Notes: generated by a model from the letters alone, not told the origin. Counted from the first letter of the stretch, positions 1-8,877 are shown. The stretch: DNA of 64,000 nucleotides from Nocardioides cavernae (GCF_013410035.1 NZ_JACCBW010000002.1:1178001-1242000); one strand, 5' to 3'. Numbers and translations: made by a program.

Positions 1-214
1 GGCTGGTGTCGTAGCGGTCGCCGCCCGGGTAGGTGTCGGAGACCCCGAAGATCGCGAAGTAGAGCCAGTTGCCGACGAACGCGCCGACGATGCCGCACAC
101 GACCGTCAGCCACAGCGGGATGTTGTCGCGCGAGCCCGGGGCGACCGCCTTGCCGAGGAAGCCGATGACGAGCCCGAGCAGGATCGTGACGATCACGGTC
201 CAGATCAGGCCCAC
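1..214 (-). CDS. GlsB/YeaQ/YmgE family membrane protein (3' end outside window)
   Basis: The reading frame starts at GTG 214-212 with a GAGGAG Shine-Dalgarno about 8 nt upstream, and runs off the left edge of the window. The visible 71 residues begin MGLIWTVIVTILLGLVIGFL and continue into a second hydrophobic stretch (LWLTVVCGIVGAFVGNWL), giving two transmembrane helices separated by a short loop with GKAVAPGSRDN. This glycine-rich two- or three-helix layout is typical of the GlsB/YeaQ/YmgE (transglycosylase-associated) family, small inner-membrane proteins linked to stress responses but without a defined activity. The family is usually 80-100 residues, so only the last part is missing. Confidence 0.85.
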   Translation of the reverse strand, partial: MGLIWTVIVTILLGLVIGFLGKAVAPGSRDNIPLWLTVVCGIVGAFVGNWLYFAIFGVSDTYPGGDRYDTS

Positions 215-254
215 GACGGGTGCTCCTCGGCGTTGCTGTGAGGTCGGGGACCGG

Positions 255-473
255 TCAGCGGAAGCCGACGGTGCTGGAGGTGGGGGAGCCGAGCTCGACG
301 TAGGCGATCTTGTCGGCCGGGACCACGACGGCGCGGCCCTTGGTGTCCTTCAGGTGCAGCACGCCGTTGCCGGCGAGCGCGTCGCCGAGCATCTTCTCGA
401 CGTCCTCCGGCGTGCTGTCGGTCTCGAGGACCAGCTCGCGCTGGGCCTGCTGCACGCCGATCTTGACCTCCAC
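255..473 (-). CDS. DUF3107 family protein
   Basis: A 72-residue protein starting at GTG 473 (MEVKIGVQQAQRELVLET) behind an AAGGAG Shine-Dalgarno. Length and sequence, including the PADKIAYVELG stretch near the C terminus, match the DUF3107 family, which is nearly universal in Actinobacteria and usually 70-75 residues long. No function is established; I see no catalytic motif. It follows the TetR gene on the same strand with a 58-nt gap, an arrangement that would allow co-transcription. Confidence 0.85.
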   Translation of the reverse strand: MEVKIGVQQAQRELVLETDSTPEDVEKMLGDALAGNGVLHLKDTKGRAVVVPADKIAYVELGSPTSSTVGFR

Positions 474-531
474 GGTGGTGCTCCTTGCTGGTCGTTCCTG
501 CTGGTCAGGGATTCGGGTCGAGTGTGCCGGG

Positions 532-1170
532 TCAGTGGTCGTCGGTCATCGGGTAGCCCCGGATGCCGCGCCAGGCGAGGCCGGCGATGAGCGCGGCCGC
601 GTCGTCCTGCGCGATGTCGCCACCGCCCGCGAGCCAGAACCTCGCCGACACCTGCGCCATTCCCACCAGGGACACCGCCAGCAGCTCCGAGGCCTGGTCG
701 GGCAGGCCGGTGTCGGTGCGGATGACGTCGGCGATCATGGCCGCGCACTCGGTCGTGACCCGGTCGACGCGCTCGCGCACGTCGGGCTCGCTGGTGAGGT
801 CGGACTCGAAGACCAGCCGGAACGCGCCCTCCTCGGACGCGACGTAGCTGTAGAACACCTTCATCGTCGCGGCGACGCGGTCCTTGTTGTCCGTGGTCGA
901 CGCGAGGGCCTCGCGGCAGTTGTCGATGATCATGTCGCACGAGGCGTCGAGGAGCGCGAGGTAGAGGTCGAGCTTGCCCGGGAAGTGCTGGTAGAGCACG
1001 GGCTTGGACACGCCAGCCCGCTCGGCGATGTCGTCCATCGCGGCCGCGTGGTAGCCCTGCGCGACGAACACCTCGAGGGCCGACTCGAGCAGCTGGACGC
1101 GGCGCTCGCGCCGCGGCATCCGCCCACCGCGGGGTCGCGGGGCGTCGGGGTCCAGCTGGCCTGCAGTCAC
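532..1170 (-). CDS. TetR/AcrR family transcriptional regulator
   Basis: A 212-residue protein. The frame is open far upstream, but the likely start is GTG 1170, preceded by GGAG 7 nt away and directly followed by coding-like sequence. Residues about 20-65 form the TetR helix-turn-helix: MDDIAERAGVSKPVLYQHFP with the downstream K-LD-Y signature. The C-terminal part (a helical bundle with ESDLTSEPDVRERVDRV) resembles regulators annotated near DUF3107 and MoeZ in other actinobacteria. The effector and targets cannot be read from the sequence. It is divergent from moeZ across a 156-nt intergenic region, so it may control itself, DUF3107 or moeZ. Confidence 0.85.
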   Translation of the reverse strand: MTAGQLDPDAPRPRGGRMPRRERRVQLLESALEVFVAQGYHAAAMDDIAERAGVSKPVLYQHFPGKLDLYLALLDASCDMIIDNCREALASTTDNKDRVAATMKVFYSYVASEEGAFRLVFESDLTSEPDVRERVDRVTTECAAMIADVIRTDTGLPDQASELLAVSLVGMAQVSARFWLAGGGDIAQDDAAALIAGLAWRGIRGYPMTDDH

Positions 1171-1326
1171 GTCGTACTCCTGGGTAGTCGGTCGCGCTGA
1201 GCCTAGCCGCCCGGCGCCTGCACGCCTCAGTCCGCATCTCGGGACGTCGTCGAGCCGCTCACCACCCCACGTGGAACATGGAGGACGTCGGTGCTGTTGC
1301 ACCCACACCCGAGTCAAGGAGAAGAC

Positions 1327-2526
1327 GTGTCGTTCGCACCCCTGGTGGAGCCCGCAGACGAGCTCACCGTCGACGAGGTACGCCGCTACAGCCGCCACCT
1401 GATCATCCCCGACGTGGGCATGGCGGGGCAGAAGCGCCTGAAGAACGCCAAGGTGCTGGTCATCGGCGCGGGCGGCCTGGGGTCCCCGGCCCTGCTCTAC
1501 CTGGCCGCCGCCGGCGTCGGGACGCTCGGCATCGCCGAGTTCGACGAGGTCGACGAGTCCAACCTGCAGCGCCAGATCATCCACGGCATGTCCGACATCG
1601 GCCGACCCAAGGCCGAGTCCGCGAAGGAGTCGATCGCCGAGGTCAACCCCTACGTCGAGGTGGTCGTGCACAACGAGCGCCTCGACAACGACAACGTCAT
1701 GGGGATCTTCGAGGGCTACGACCTCATCCTCGACGGCACCGACAACTTCGCGACCCGCTACATGGTCAACGACGCGGCCTACTTCCTCGGCATCCCCTAC
1801 GTGTGGGGGTCGATCTACCGCTTCGACGGCCAGGCGTCGGTCTTCGCGCCCACGATGGCCGACGACGCCCCCTGCTACCGCTGCCTCTACCCCGAGCCCC
1901 CGCCGCCGGGCATGGTCCCGAGCTGCGCCGAGGGCGGCGTGCTCGGCGTCCTGTGCGCGAGCATCGGCTCGATCCAGGTCAACGAGGCGATCAAGCTGCT
2001 GACCGGCATCGGCGACCCCGCCATCGGCAAGCTCGTCATCTACGACGCCCTCGAGCTCGAGTGGCGCAAGCTCAAGGTGCGCAAGGACCCGAGCTGCGCG
2101 CTGTGCGGCGAGAACGCCACGGTGACCGGCCTCATCGACTACGACGCCTTCTGCGGCGCGGTCTCCGACGAGGCCGCCGACGCCGCGGCCGGGTCGACGA
2201 TCTCGGTCGTGCAGCTCGAGCACATGCTGAAGGAGCGCGACAACGGCGAGCGCGACTTCACCCTCATCGACGTCCGCGAGCCCAACGAGTACGAGATCAA
2301 CAAGATCCCCGGCTCGGTGCTGATCCCCAAGGGCGAGTTCCTCAACGGCAACGCCCTGGGCGACCTGCCCAGCGACAAGCCGATCGTGCTGCACTGCAAG
2401 TCGGGCGTCCGCTCGGCGGAGGTCCTCGCCATCGTGAAGGGCGCGGGCTACGCCGACGCCGTGCACGTCGGTGGCGGCGTGGTCGCCTGGGTGAGCCAGA
2501 TCGACCCCAGCCAGCCGGCGTACTGA
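1327..2526 (+). CDS. moeZ: Adenylyltransferase/sulfurtransferase MoeZ
   Basis: A 399-residue E1-like protein. Start GTG 1327 is chosen because AAGGAG lies 5 nt upstream. The N-terminal MoeB/ThiF domain shows the nucleotide-binding GAGGLGSPALLYLA, the acidic DGTDNFATRYMVND segment, and two zinc-binding pairs (CYRCLYP and CALCG). The C-terminal rhodanese domain carries the active-site loop HCKSGVRSAE, whose Cys accepts persulfide sulfur. In the family this enzyme adenylates and thiocarboxylates small carrier proteins (MoaD-type for molybdopterin, CysO or ThiS for cysteine or thiamine). It fits with moaE at 57.0 kb and a molybdenum hydroxylase at 17-20.7 kb in the same window. Length matches mycobacterial MoeZ (about 390 residues). 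Confidence 0.95.
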   Translation: MSFAPLVEPADELTVDEVRRYSRHLIIPDVGMAGQKRLKNAKVLVIGAGGLGSPALLYLAAAGVGTLGIAEFDEVDESNLQRQIIHGMSDIGRPKAESAKESIAEVNPYVEVVVHNERLDNDNVMGIFEGYDLILDGTDNFATRYMVNDAAYFLGIPYVWGSIYRFDGQASVFAPTMADDAPCYRCLYPEPPPPGMVPSCAEGGVLGVLCASIGSIQVNEAIKLLTGIGDPAIGKLVIYDALELEWRKLKVRKDPSCALCGENATVTGLIDYDAFCGAVSDEAADAAAGSTISVVQLEHMLKERDNGERDFTLIDVREPNEYEINKIPGSVLIPKGEFLNGNALGDLPSDKPIVLHCKSGVRSAEVLAIVKGAGYADAVHVGGGVVAWVSQIDPSQPAY

Positions 2527-2529
2527 CCC

Positions 2530-4395
2530 TCAGGCGCGGACGGCCGCGATCGTTCGGCTCCTGAGGTTCTTGCCGGACACGGTGACCTTGACCTTCGCCC
2601 GGGCCGCCGGCTTCGGCGACACCTTCACGGTGCCGGCGACGCGGCAGCCCGCACCGACCGCCTTCGCCGGGAGCGTGGTCGTGGTGAGGACCGTGCGGCC
2701 CTTCCTGACGACCACCGTCGCGCGTCGGGGGCACGCCTTCGAGGCGCGGACCCGCTGGAGGACGGCGTTGACGGCGACCTTCGTGCCGCTCAGGCGCACC
2801 TCCAGAGCAGTGGGCGGCGCGGGGGTCGGGGTCGGCGTCGGGGTCGGGGCCGTCGCCGGGGCGGGCGCCGCCACCGTCCACGAGAGCACCCTGGTCGTCT
2901 GGTTGCCGACGGTGTCGGTCGCGACGATCGTGAGGGTGTGCGGACCCACGGCGAGGCCGGTCGCACCGTAGGTGCCCGCGCACGGCTGGCCGGGCGCGCC
3001 GTCGAGCGAGCAGGTGGTGGTCGCGTCCGCGTCGACCGTGAACGCCGCGGACACCGAGGTCGAGGTGCCGTCGGTGGGCGCGGAGGTGACCGTGACGGTC
3101 GGCGCGGTGAGGTCGGGCTGCGGCACGAAGATCGCTGCGACCCCGGGGTCGTAGGTCAGCAGCGGCCCCCCGGTGGTGTAGACCCGGCCCAGGAAGGAGA
3201 CGGTCCTCGTCCCGGCCCCGACGGGGACCGCGGACGAGTCCGCGACGGCCACGTCGTCACCGTCGCCGCCGTCGGCGACCACGTCGACGTAGCGGTCGGT
3301 GGCGGGGGCTCCGTCCCCACCCACCGTCAGCAGGAACTGGCTCTCGTAGGGGGAGCCCCCTGCGCCGATACCGGCACTGGCGGTCCCGACGACGAGCGCG
3401 CTCCCGGCCCTCGTCGCGGTCAGGTCGCACGCGGTCATCGAGGTGCTGGTGGTCGACGGGTTGACCCAGACGGTGTCGACGCCTCCGGCGCACACCTGCA
3501 GGCCGGTCGAGGACGTCGGGACGGCGATCGCGAGGAGCGACGGGCGGTAGAGCTTGACCGTCCCGGTCCCGCCCTGGCGGGCGGCGTTGAGGGTGATGGT
3601 GTGGGACCCCGCGGCGACGACGTCGCTGTGCTGCGTGGCGACCGTGCGGTCGGCGCCGTCGCTGCCGGCCGACGTGATGTCGAAGTAGCGGTCGGAGGCG
3701 GTGGAGCCCTGAGGCTGGTCGATCCCGACGCGGACGCGTCCCTCGTAGTCGGCGTCGCTGTACGCCGCGCTCGCGGACCCCAGCACGAGGACCCTGCTGG
3801 GGCTGGTCACGTCGAGCGTGCACGAGCTGACCGTCGACATGGCCGCCTGCGTGGCGGTCCAGTCGAGCGGCACGGCGGGCGCGCACGTCGCGTACGGGCT
3901 CCCGCTGGGGATGAAGAGCGCCCAGACGGACGGGTCGTAGGTCGCGATGCGCCCGGTGCCGGCGCTGCGCCGGACCCGCATGGTGAACGTGTGGGAGCCG
4001 TCCGTGACCGAGGTCAGGGCGGTGATCGCCACGGACCGGTCGGTCCCGTCGCCGGGAGCGGAGCTGACGTCCACCCACCGCTGGTTGCGGCCGACTGCGC
4101 CGTCGACGGCGACCTCGTAGAGCGCCTCGGAGTCCGCGGTGTCGTACGCCACGCTCGCCGTGGCGACCAGGACGACCTTGCCGTCGCTCGGAGCGACGAT
4201 CGAGCACGACACGAGGTCCGAGACGTCCGTCCCGCTCGTGAAGTCCGTGCCGTCCACCGCGTGGTGGCACTCGAGCGGGTTGAGGGCCGGAGCGGCCGTG
4301 GCGGGGACGGCCGGCATCACGAGGACGACCGACGCGGTGGCGAGCAGGGTGAGCGCGAGGCCGAGCGGCCGGGCGCGACGGACGGAACGGATCAC
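2530..4395 (-). CDS. Secreted protein with three internal repeats and Pro/Thr linker
   Basis: A 621-residue protein of unknown function. Start GTG 4395 has AAGGGG upstream. It opens with an Arg-rich n-region and a hydrophobic core ending in PATAAPA, a Sec signal peptide. The mature part holds three related modules of roughly 110-130 residues (about residues 60-165, 170-300 and 305-425). Each has a cysteine, a (V/L)LV(A/G)(T/S)AS beta-strand, a DRYxDI/V-type segment followed by DGxD, and a closing (Y)(D/R)P(S/G)(V/L)-A-(F/I)-P strand. A putative Ig-like segment follows, then a TPTPTPTPAP linker and a basic beta-rich tail. No catalytic motif or LPXTG signal is visible. It converges with moeZ (3-nt gap). 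Function unknown; adhesion or surface coating are only guesses. Confidence 0.75.
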   Translation of the reverse strand: MIRSVRRARPLGLALTLLATASVVLVMPAVPATAAPALNPLECHHAVDGTDFTSGTDVSDLVSCSIVAPSDGKVVLVATASVAYDTADSEALYEVAVDGAVGRNQRWVDVSSAPGDGTDRSVAITALTSVTDGSHTFTMRVRRSAGTGRIATYDPSVWALFIPSGSPYATCAPAVPLDWTATQAAMSTVSSCTLDVTSPSRVLVLGSASAAYSDADYEGRVRVGIDQPQGSTASDRYFDITSAGSDGADRTVATQHSDVVAAGSHTITLNAARQGGTGTVKLYRPSLLAIAVPTSSTGLQVCAGGVDTVWVNPSTTSTSMTACDLTATRAGSALVVGTASAGIGAGGSPYESQFLLTVGGDGAPATDRYVDVVADGGDGDDVAVADSSAVPVGAGTRTVSFLGRVYTTGGPLLTYDPGVAAIFVPQPDLTAPTVTVTSAPTDGTSTSVSAAFTVDADATTTCSLDGAPGQPCAGTYGATGLAVGPHTLTIVATDTVGNQTTRVLSWTVAAPAPATAPTPTPTPTPAPPTALEVRLSGTKVAVNAVLQRVRASKACPRRATVVVRKGRTVLTTTTLPAKAVGAGCRVAGTVKVSPKPAARAKVKVTVSGKNLRSRTIAAVRA

Positions 4396-4553
4396 GGCAA
4401 CCCCTTGGGGAGAACGGGCGCGGGCCACGCGCCCGAGCACCCGCACGCTAGGACCGGTGCCGTGCGCCCCGTGGGCGGATCGGCGAACCTTTACCGAACA
4501 CGGGTGCTGGCACCACCTCGCGGTCCTCGCCCCTCCTCGCCTAGGGTCGCGCC

Positions 4554-5351
4554 ATGCGCGCTCCCGGGGACTGGACGCCGGCCGTGCGGGCCGTGGCCGC
4601 GGTCGCCGCGACGTGCCTGTTCATGGTGCTGGTCGCCTGGGCGACGGTGATCGGGCCGGACGAGGTCTTCACCGGGCCCGGGCCGCGCCCCGGGCCGGCG
4701 TCCACCCCGACCGAGACCTGCATCCCGCTGCCCGTCCGCACGCTGGCCGACGGCTCGGTCGAGGTCGTCATCCCCGAGGACTTCGCGGAGCGCGACTACT
4801 GCGACCCGCCGCCGGCCGGCAGCGAGGAGTACCGCCGCATCGTCGAGGACAACCCGCCCCCGCTGTGGCTGAAGGTGCTGATCTGGCTCTTCCTCGGCGC
4901 GGTCGTCCTCGGCGCCACGGCGTTCGTCGCGTGGATGGTCGTGCTCGCCGCGCGCGGGGTCCTCGCCCGGCGTCGCGACGGTGTACGCGCCGAGGTCGGG
5001 TTCACGACGCTCGACGAGCCGCTGCGGGTCGTCGAGCAGGTCGAGCGCGACGCCGAGGAGCACGAGGCCGTCCTGCGCGACGGCGACCCCCGCAACGCGA
5101 TCGTCGCCGCGTGGCACCGTTTCGAGGTGCAGGGCGAGCGGGCGGGCGTGCCCCGGCTCGCCGCGGAGACCTCTTCCGAGTACACGCTGCGGATCCTCGA
5201 CCTCGCCGATGCCGACACCGGGCCGGTGAACCGCCTCGCCGAGCTCTACCGCGAGGCGCGCTTCTCCGACCACCCGATCACCGAGCAGCACCGGTCCGAG
5301 GCGCTCGCCGCCCTCGCCGGCATCCGGCGGAGCCTGGGGGACCGGGCGTGA
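4554..5351 (+). CDS. DUF4129 domain membrane protein
   Basis: A 265-residue protein. There is no Shine-Dalgarno; a TAGGGT -10 element at 4542-4547 ends 6 nt before ATG 4554, so the transcript is probably leaderless. It has an N-terminal helix (residues about 12-34), a Pro-rich extracytoplasmic loop, a second helix (about 102-128) and a cytoplasmic DUF4129 domain with the family features NAIVAAWHRFE, GVPR...ETSSEYTLRIL and LYREARFSDHPI. DUF4129 proteins usually travel with MoxR, DUF58 and a transglutaminase. Here it heads the MoxR-DUF58 operon and overlaps the next gene by 4 nt. No transglutaminase is present. Confidence 0.85.
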   Translation: MRAPGDWTPAVRAVAAVAATCLFMVLVAWATVIGPDEVFTGPGPRPGPASTPTETCIPLPVRTLADGSVEVVIPEDFAERDYCDPPPAGSEEYRRIVEDNPPPLWLKVLIWLFLGAVVLGATAFVAWMVVLAARGVLARRRDGVRAEVGFTTLDEPLRVVEQVERDAEEHEAVLRDGDPRNAIVAAWHRFEVQGERAGVPRLAAETSSEYTLRILDLADADTGPVNRLAELYREARFSDHPITEQHRSEALAALAGIRRSLGDRA

Positions 5352-5785
5352 GGCGGCTGCCGGAGGGATGGGGCGGCCGGCTCGTGGGCGGCGTGGTCCT
5401 GGCCGCCCTCGGCTGGGGCGCAGCCGTGCTCCTCGACTTCGAGCCCCGGCCGCTGCCGTACGTCGTGTGGGCCGTCGTCGTGCTGACGATGTGCTTCCTC
5501 GTGGTCGACAGCGTGGACGCGCCGGTCGCGACGTGGCAGCACGGTCTGCCCGCCCCGCGGGACCGCGTCGACGAGGCCACCTCGGACCTGCGCGTCCTCA
5601 CCAGCCACCGGCAGGCGGACCAGCCGTCCGACGCGCTGGCGCACCGTCTCGTCGCGCTCGCCCGGGGCCGCGACCCGGCCCTGGCGGCCGAGCTCGAGCG
5701 CGAGCTCGCCGGCCAGCGCCGCATCACCCCGGCCGACATCGACCGCATCCTGACCCGAATCGAGGACCTCCGTGACCCACGCTGA
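5348..5785 (+). CDS. Small membrane protein of the MoxR-DUF58 operon
   Basis: A 145-residue protein starting at GTG 5348, whose GTGA overlaps the stop of the DUF4129 gene. Two hydrophobic segments (LVGGVVLAALGWGAAVLL and YVVWAVVVLTMCFLVV) form a hairpin near the N terminus. A charged C-terminal domain with LAHRLVALARGRD and ITPADIDRILTRIEDLRD follows. I do not recognise a named family. Its position between DUF4129 and MoxR and the 14-nt overlap with moxR argue that it is a component of the same membrane-associated module. Confidence 0.8.
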   Translation: MRRLPEGWGGRLVGGVVLAALGWGAAVLLDFEPRPLPYVVWAVVVLTMCFLVVDSVDAPVATWQHGLPAPRDRVDEATSDLRVLTSHRQADQPSDALAHRLVALARGRDPALAAELERELAGQRRITPADIDRILTRIEDLRDPR

Positions 5786-6767
5786 CACCCCCGCCCACGA
5801 GCCCGCCGCGAACGCCGCCGAGGTGGCGCGCTTCGCCGAGCAGGTGCTCGACGAGGTCGGGCGCGCCGTCGTCGGCAAGCGTGACGCGCTGTCCCTCGTC
5901 CTCGCCGGGATCCTGGCCAAGGGCCACGTGCTCCTGGAGGACTTCCCGGGGCTGGGCAAGACCCTCGCCGCCCGGTCGTTCGCCGGCGCGCTCGGCCTCG
6001 ACTTCTCCCGCGCGCAGTTCACCCCCGACCTGCTGCCTGCGGACCTCACGGGCTCCTACGTCTACGACCAGCGCCGCGCGGAGTTCGACTTCCGTCCGGG
6101 GCCGGTCTTCGCGGGGCTGCTGCTCGCCGACGAGATCAACCGGACGCCGCCGAAGACCCAGGCGGCGCTGCTGGAGGCGATGCAGGAGGGCCAGGTCACC
6201 GTCGAGGGGCAGACCCACCGGCTGCCGTCCCCGTTCCACGTCCTCGCGACCGCCAACCCCGTGGAGTACGAGGGCACCTACCCGCTCCCGGAGGCTCAGC
6301 TCGACCGCTTCCTCCTGCGGGTCGGCTTCGGCTACCCGACGGCGGGCGAGGAGTACGACGTCCTGCGCCGCCGCCTGGACCGCCGGCGCGAGGAGGTGGA
6401 CCTCACCCGGGTCACCGACGCGGCCGGGCTGGCCGCGGTCCAGGCCGCCGTCGAGCGCGTGGTGGTTGACGAGTCCGTCGCCCGCTACTGCGTGGAGCTC
6501 GTCGCGGCGACCCGGTCCCACGCCGACGTCCTCACCGGCGCCTCGCCCCGCGGCAGCCTCGGGCTCGTGCTCACGGCCCGGGCGTGGGCGGCGATCCGGG
6601 GTCGTGACTACGTCGTGCCGGAGGACGTGAAGGTCGTCGCGCGCGCGGTGCTCGCGCACCGGATCACGGTCAAGCCCGAGCTCTGGATGACCCAGGCGTC
6701 GGGCGCGCGGGTCGTCGACGCGGTGCTCTCGTCGGTCGAGACCCCACGGACGCTGGAGCACCGGTGA
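5772..6767 (+). CDS. MoxR family AAA+ ATPase
   Basis: A 331-residue AAA+ ATPase. Start GTG 5772 lies inside the end of the previous gene. Walker A is at residues about 57-64 (FPGLGKTL), Walker B at LLADEINRTPPKTQAALLEA, sensor 1 at LATANPVEYEG, and the arginine-finger and lid regions follow (PEAQLDRF and SPRGSLGLV). MoxR ATPases act as chaperones that activate partner proteins, often VWA-domain or DUF58 proteins. The DUF58 gene follows with a 4-nt overlap, the standard partner arrangement. Length is normal for the family. Confidence 0.95.
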   Translation: MTHADTPAHEPAANAAEVARFAEQVLDEVGRAVVGKRDALSLVLAGILAKGHVLLEDFPGLGKTLAARSFAGALGLDFSRAQFTPDLLPADLTGSYVYDQRRAEFDFRPGPVFAGLLLADEINRTPPKTQAALLEAMQEGQVTVEGQTHRLPSPFHVLATANPVEYEGTYPLPEAQLDRFLLRVGFGYPTAGEEYDVLRRRLDRRREEVDLTRVTDAAGLAAVQAAVERVVVDESVARYCVELVAATRSHADVLTGASPRGSLGLVLTARAWAAIRGRDYVVPEDVKVVARAVLAHRITVKPELWMTQASGARVVDAVLSSVETPRTLEHR

Positions 6768-8038
6768 CCACCTGGCGGCCCACCCCGGCGCTCGTCCGGG
6801 CCTGCCTGCTCGCGCTCGGCGGCGTCTGCGCCGGCGTCGTGCTGGGCCAGGAGGTGCTCGTCGTGGTGGCCGCACCGTTCGTCGTCCTCGCGGTGATGGG
6901 ACTCGCCGGTCGGCCCCGGCAGTCCGTGCGGGTCACCGCCCGCATCGACCACCACCGGCTCCACGAGGGCCAGGGCACCACCTCACGGCTCGACGTCGAC
7001 GACCTCACCGGCGTCGAGCACGTCACCCGCACCGCGGCCGCCACCGCGCACGTCGTCACCGACCCGGCGTACGGCGCGACCGGCGCCCTGATCGGTGACG
7101 GCCTGCCGACGATCGGGTTCAGCCCGCGGCGCTGGGGCCGTCGGGCCATCGGCGCCGAGCGGGTGGCCCTGACGAGCGCCTGGGCGGGCTGGCAGTGGGG
7201 ACCGTTCGACCTGCCCGAGCACGGCCTGACCGTGCTGCCCCAGACCGCGCCGTACGACAGCCGCGCCGAGGTGCCGCAGCCCGACGGGCTCGTCGGGCGG
7301 CACCGCTCCCGTCGGCTCGGGTCGGGCACGGACTTCGAGGGCATCCGGGCGTTCGCGACCGGCGACCGGCTCAAGCGGATCAACTGGCCGGTCTCCCTGC
7401 GCACCGGGGAGCTGCACGTCATCACCACCCGCGCCGAGCAGGACGCCGGGGTGTGGCTCGTCGTCGACGGGCTGCGCGACATCGGCGCGTCCGGCGGGAT
7501 CGACGGGGCGGCGAGCTCCCTCGACCTCACGGTGCGCGCGGCCGCCGCCCTGGCCGAGCACCACGTCCGGGTCGGCGACCGCGTCGGGCTGCTCGTCGTG
7601 GCCGCGGACGGCTCCCGGGTCCGGCTCGGCTCGGGGCCCCGTCACCTGCATCGCCTCCAGGGCACCCTGGCCCGCATCCGTACGGACGCGCGCAGCGTGG
7701 CGCCCGAGCGACTCGACCTGGGTGCCGGCGCGGGGAGCGTGGTCCACGTGCTGTCCCCGATGCTCTTCACCCCGCTCGTCACCGCGACCGCCAGCCTCCA
7801 GCGCAGCGGGGCGTCGGTGGTCGTGATCGACACCCTCGGCGAGGCGATGACCGGTGACCGGGGCCGCCTCGAGCTCCCGTCGCTCGCCGCCCGCATGCAG
7901 CGGATCGAGCGTGACGACCGGCTGCGCCACCTGGCCGCCGCCGGCACGCCGGTGGTGCCCTGGCGAGGTCCCGGCACGCTCGACACGGTGCTGCACCAGC
8001 TGGCCCGCCGCGCCCAGGTGCCCCGGGTGCGTGCCTGA
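6764..8038 (+). CDS. DUF58 domain protein
   Basis: A 424-residue protein starting at GTG 6764, overlapping moxR by 4 nt. Two N-terminal transmembrane helices (RACLLALGGVCAGVVL and VLVVVAAPFVVLAVMGL) precede a long soluble region. The DUF58 signature lies around residues 185-225 (FEGIRAFATGDRLKRINWPV followed by a strand ending in LVVDGLRD), which resembles the beginning of a VWA fold. The predicted partner is the upstream MoxR ATPase; in the family these modules are linked to cell-envelope or stress functions, with no defined reaction. The next gene starts on its stop codon (TGATG). Confidence 0.9.
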   Translation: MTTWRPTPALVRACLLALGGVCAGVVLGQEVLVVVAAPFVVLAVMGLAGRPRQSVRVTARIDHHRLHEGQGTTSRLDVDDLTGVEHVTRTAAATAHVVTDPAYGATGALIGDGLPTIGFSPRRWGRRAIGAERVALTSAWAGWQWGPFDLPEHGLTVLPQTAPYDSRAEVPQPDGLVGRHRSRRLGSGTDFEGIRAFATGDRLKRINWPVSLRTGELHVITTRAEQDAGVWLVVDGLRDIGASGGIDGAASSLDLTVRAAAALAEHHVRVGDRVGLLVVAADGSRVRLGSGPRHLHRLQGTLARIRTDARSVAPERLDLGAGAGSVVHVLSPMLFTPLVTATASLQRSGASVVVIDTLGEAMTGDRGRLELPSLAARMQRIERDDRLRHLAAAGTPVVPWRGPGTLDTVLHQLARRAQVPRVRA

Positions 8039-8544
8039 TGCGCGTCCTGGCCCCCGGCACGACCGGACCCGTCGCGACCCTCCGGGCGATGCTGCTCCTC
8101 CTGCCGTGCGCCGCCCTCGCGCTGGCGCTGCCCGAGGTCCCGCACTGGGCGGTCGTCGCCGGCGTCGTGGTCAGCTCCGCGGTCTGGGCGCGTACGCCCG
8201 ACCACGCCGCCGGCGTCGTCTCGCTGGTGCTCGTCGCGGGGTGGTGGGCCTCGCGCGGCGTCGTCGACTGGCGGGTGCTGGTGGTGGCCGTGCTGCTGCT
8301 CGTCGCGCACGTCTGCGCCACGCTCGCGTCGTACGGTCCGCCGACGATGGCGGTCGACCGCAGGCTCGCACGGCTCTGGTTCTCCCGCGCCCTGCTCGCG
8401 CTCGTGCCGGTGCCGGTGGCGTGGCTGGCGGTCCGGGGGCTCGACCCGGAGCTCGCTCCGTCGTGGCTGTGGCTCGCGACCGGCGCCGTCGTGGTCGTGC
8501 TGCTGCTCGCCACGGCGAGGGTGACCCGGACGGACCAGGCATGA
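8038..8544 (+). CDS. Integral membrane protein, last subunit of the MoxR-DUF58 operon
   Basis: A 168-residue protein with about five hydrophobic segments (AMLLLLPCAALALAL, AVVAGVVVSSAVW, VVSLVLVAGWW, VLVVAVLLLVAHV, ALLALVPVPVAWLAV, LWLATGAVVVVLLLAT) and very little soluble sequence. ATG 8038 shares its A with the TGA of the DUF58 gene, and the stop overlaps the next start by 4 nt, so it is almost surely translationally coupled. I do not recognise a family. Its place suggests a membrane component that works with DUF58/DUF4129. Confidence 0.8.
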   Translation: MRVLAPGTTGPVATLRAMLLLLPCAALALALPEVPHWAVVAGVVVSSAVWARTPDHAAGVVSLVLVAGWWASRGVVDWRVLVVAVLLLVAHVCATLASYGPPTMAVDRRLARLWFSRALLALVPVPVAWLAVRGLDPELAPSWLWLATGAVVVVLLLATARVTRTDQA

Positions 8545-8873
8545 CGACCGCGGAGGAGCGCGAGCTCTACGCCGAGCTGACCCTCCAGTGCGCCGAGTCG
8601 GTGCCACGCGGCCGGGTGACGACCTACGGCGCGATCGCCGACGTGGTGGGCGAGCGCCTCGGTCGGGGCGGCCCGCGGCTGGTCGGCAACGTCATGGCGA
8701 CGCACGGCGCTGCCGTGCCGTGGTGGCGGGTGGTCCGGGCGGACGGCTCGCTCCCGCCGTCGCACGACGAGGAGGCCCGGCAGGCGTACCTCGAGGAGGG
8801 CACCCCGTTGCGGCCGAACGGGTCCGTGGATCTGGCGCGGGCGTTCTGGGCGCCGCGTCTCGGGGCACAATGA
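8541..8873 (+). CDS. MGMT-family alkyltransferase-like protein (ATL), no catalytic Cys
   Basis: A 110-residue protein starting at ATG 8541 within the overlap ATGA. It has only the O6-alkylguanine-DNA alkyltransferase C-terminal DNA-binding domain: VPRGRVTTYGAIADVVG (the helix-turn-helix start) and GPRLVGNVMATH. At the active-site position the usual PCHRV is replaced by PWWRVV, so both the nucleophilic Cys and the following His are Trp. This is the hallmark of alkyltransferase-like proteins, which bind O6-alkylguanine and flag it for nucleotide excision repair instead of repairing it directly. Its coupling to the MoxR-DUF58 operon may be only positional. Confidence 0.9.
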   Translation: MTTAEERELYAELTLQCAESVPRGRVTTYGAIADVVGERLGRGGPRLVGNVMATHGAAVPWWRVVRADGSLPPSHDEEARQAYLEEGTPLRPNGSVDLARAFWAPRLGAQ

Positions 8874-8877
8874 CGCC

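Noticed and set aside
1171..2466. N-terminal extension of the TetR gene to 644 residues
   Set aside because: The extension is antisense to moeZ and has shadow-frame composition. A good Shine-Dalgarno and GTG at 1170 give a normal 212-residue TetR protein.
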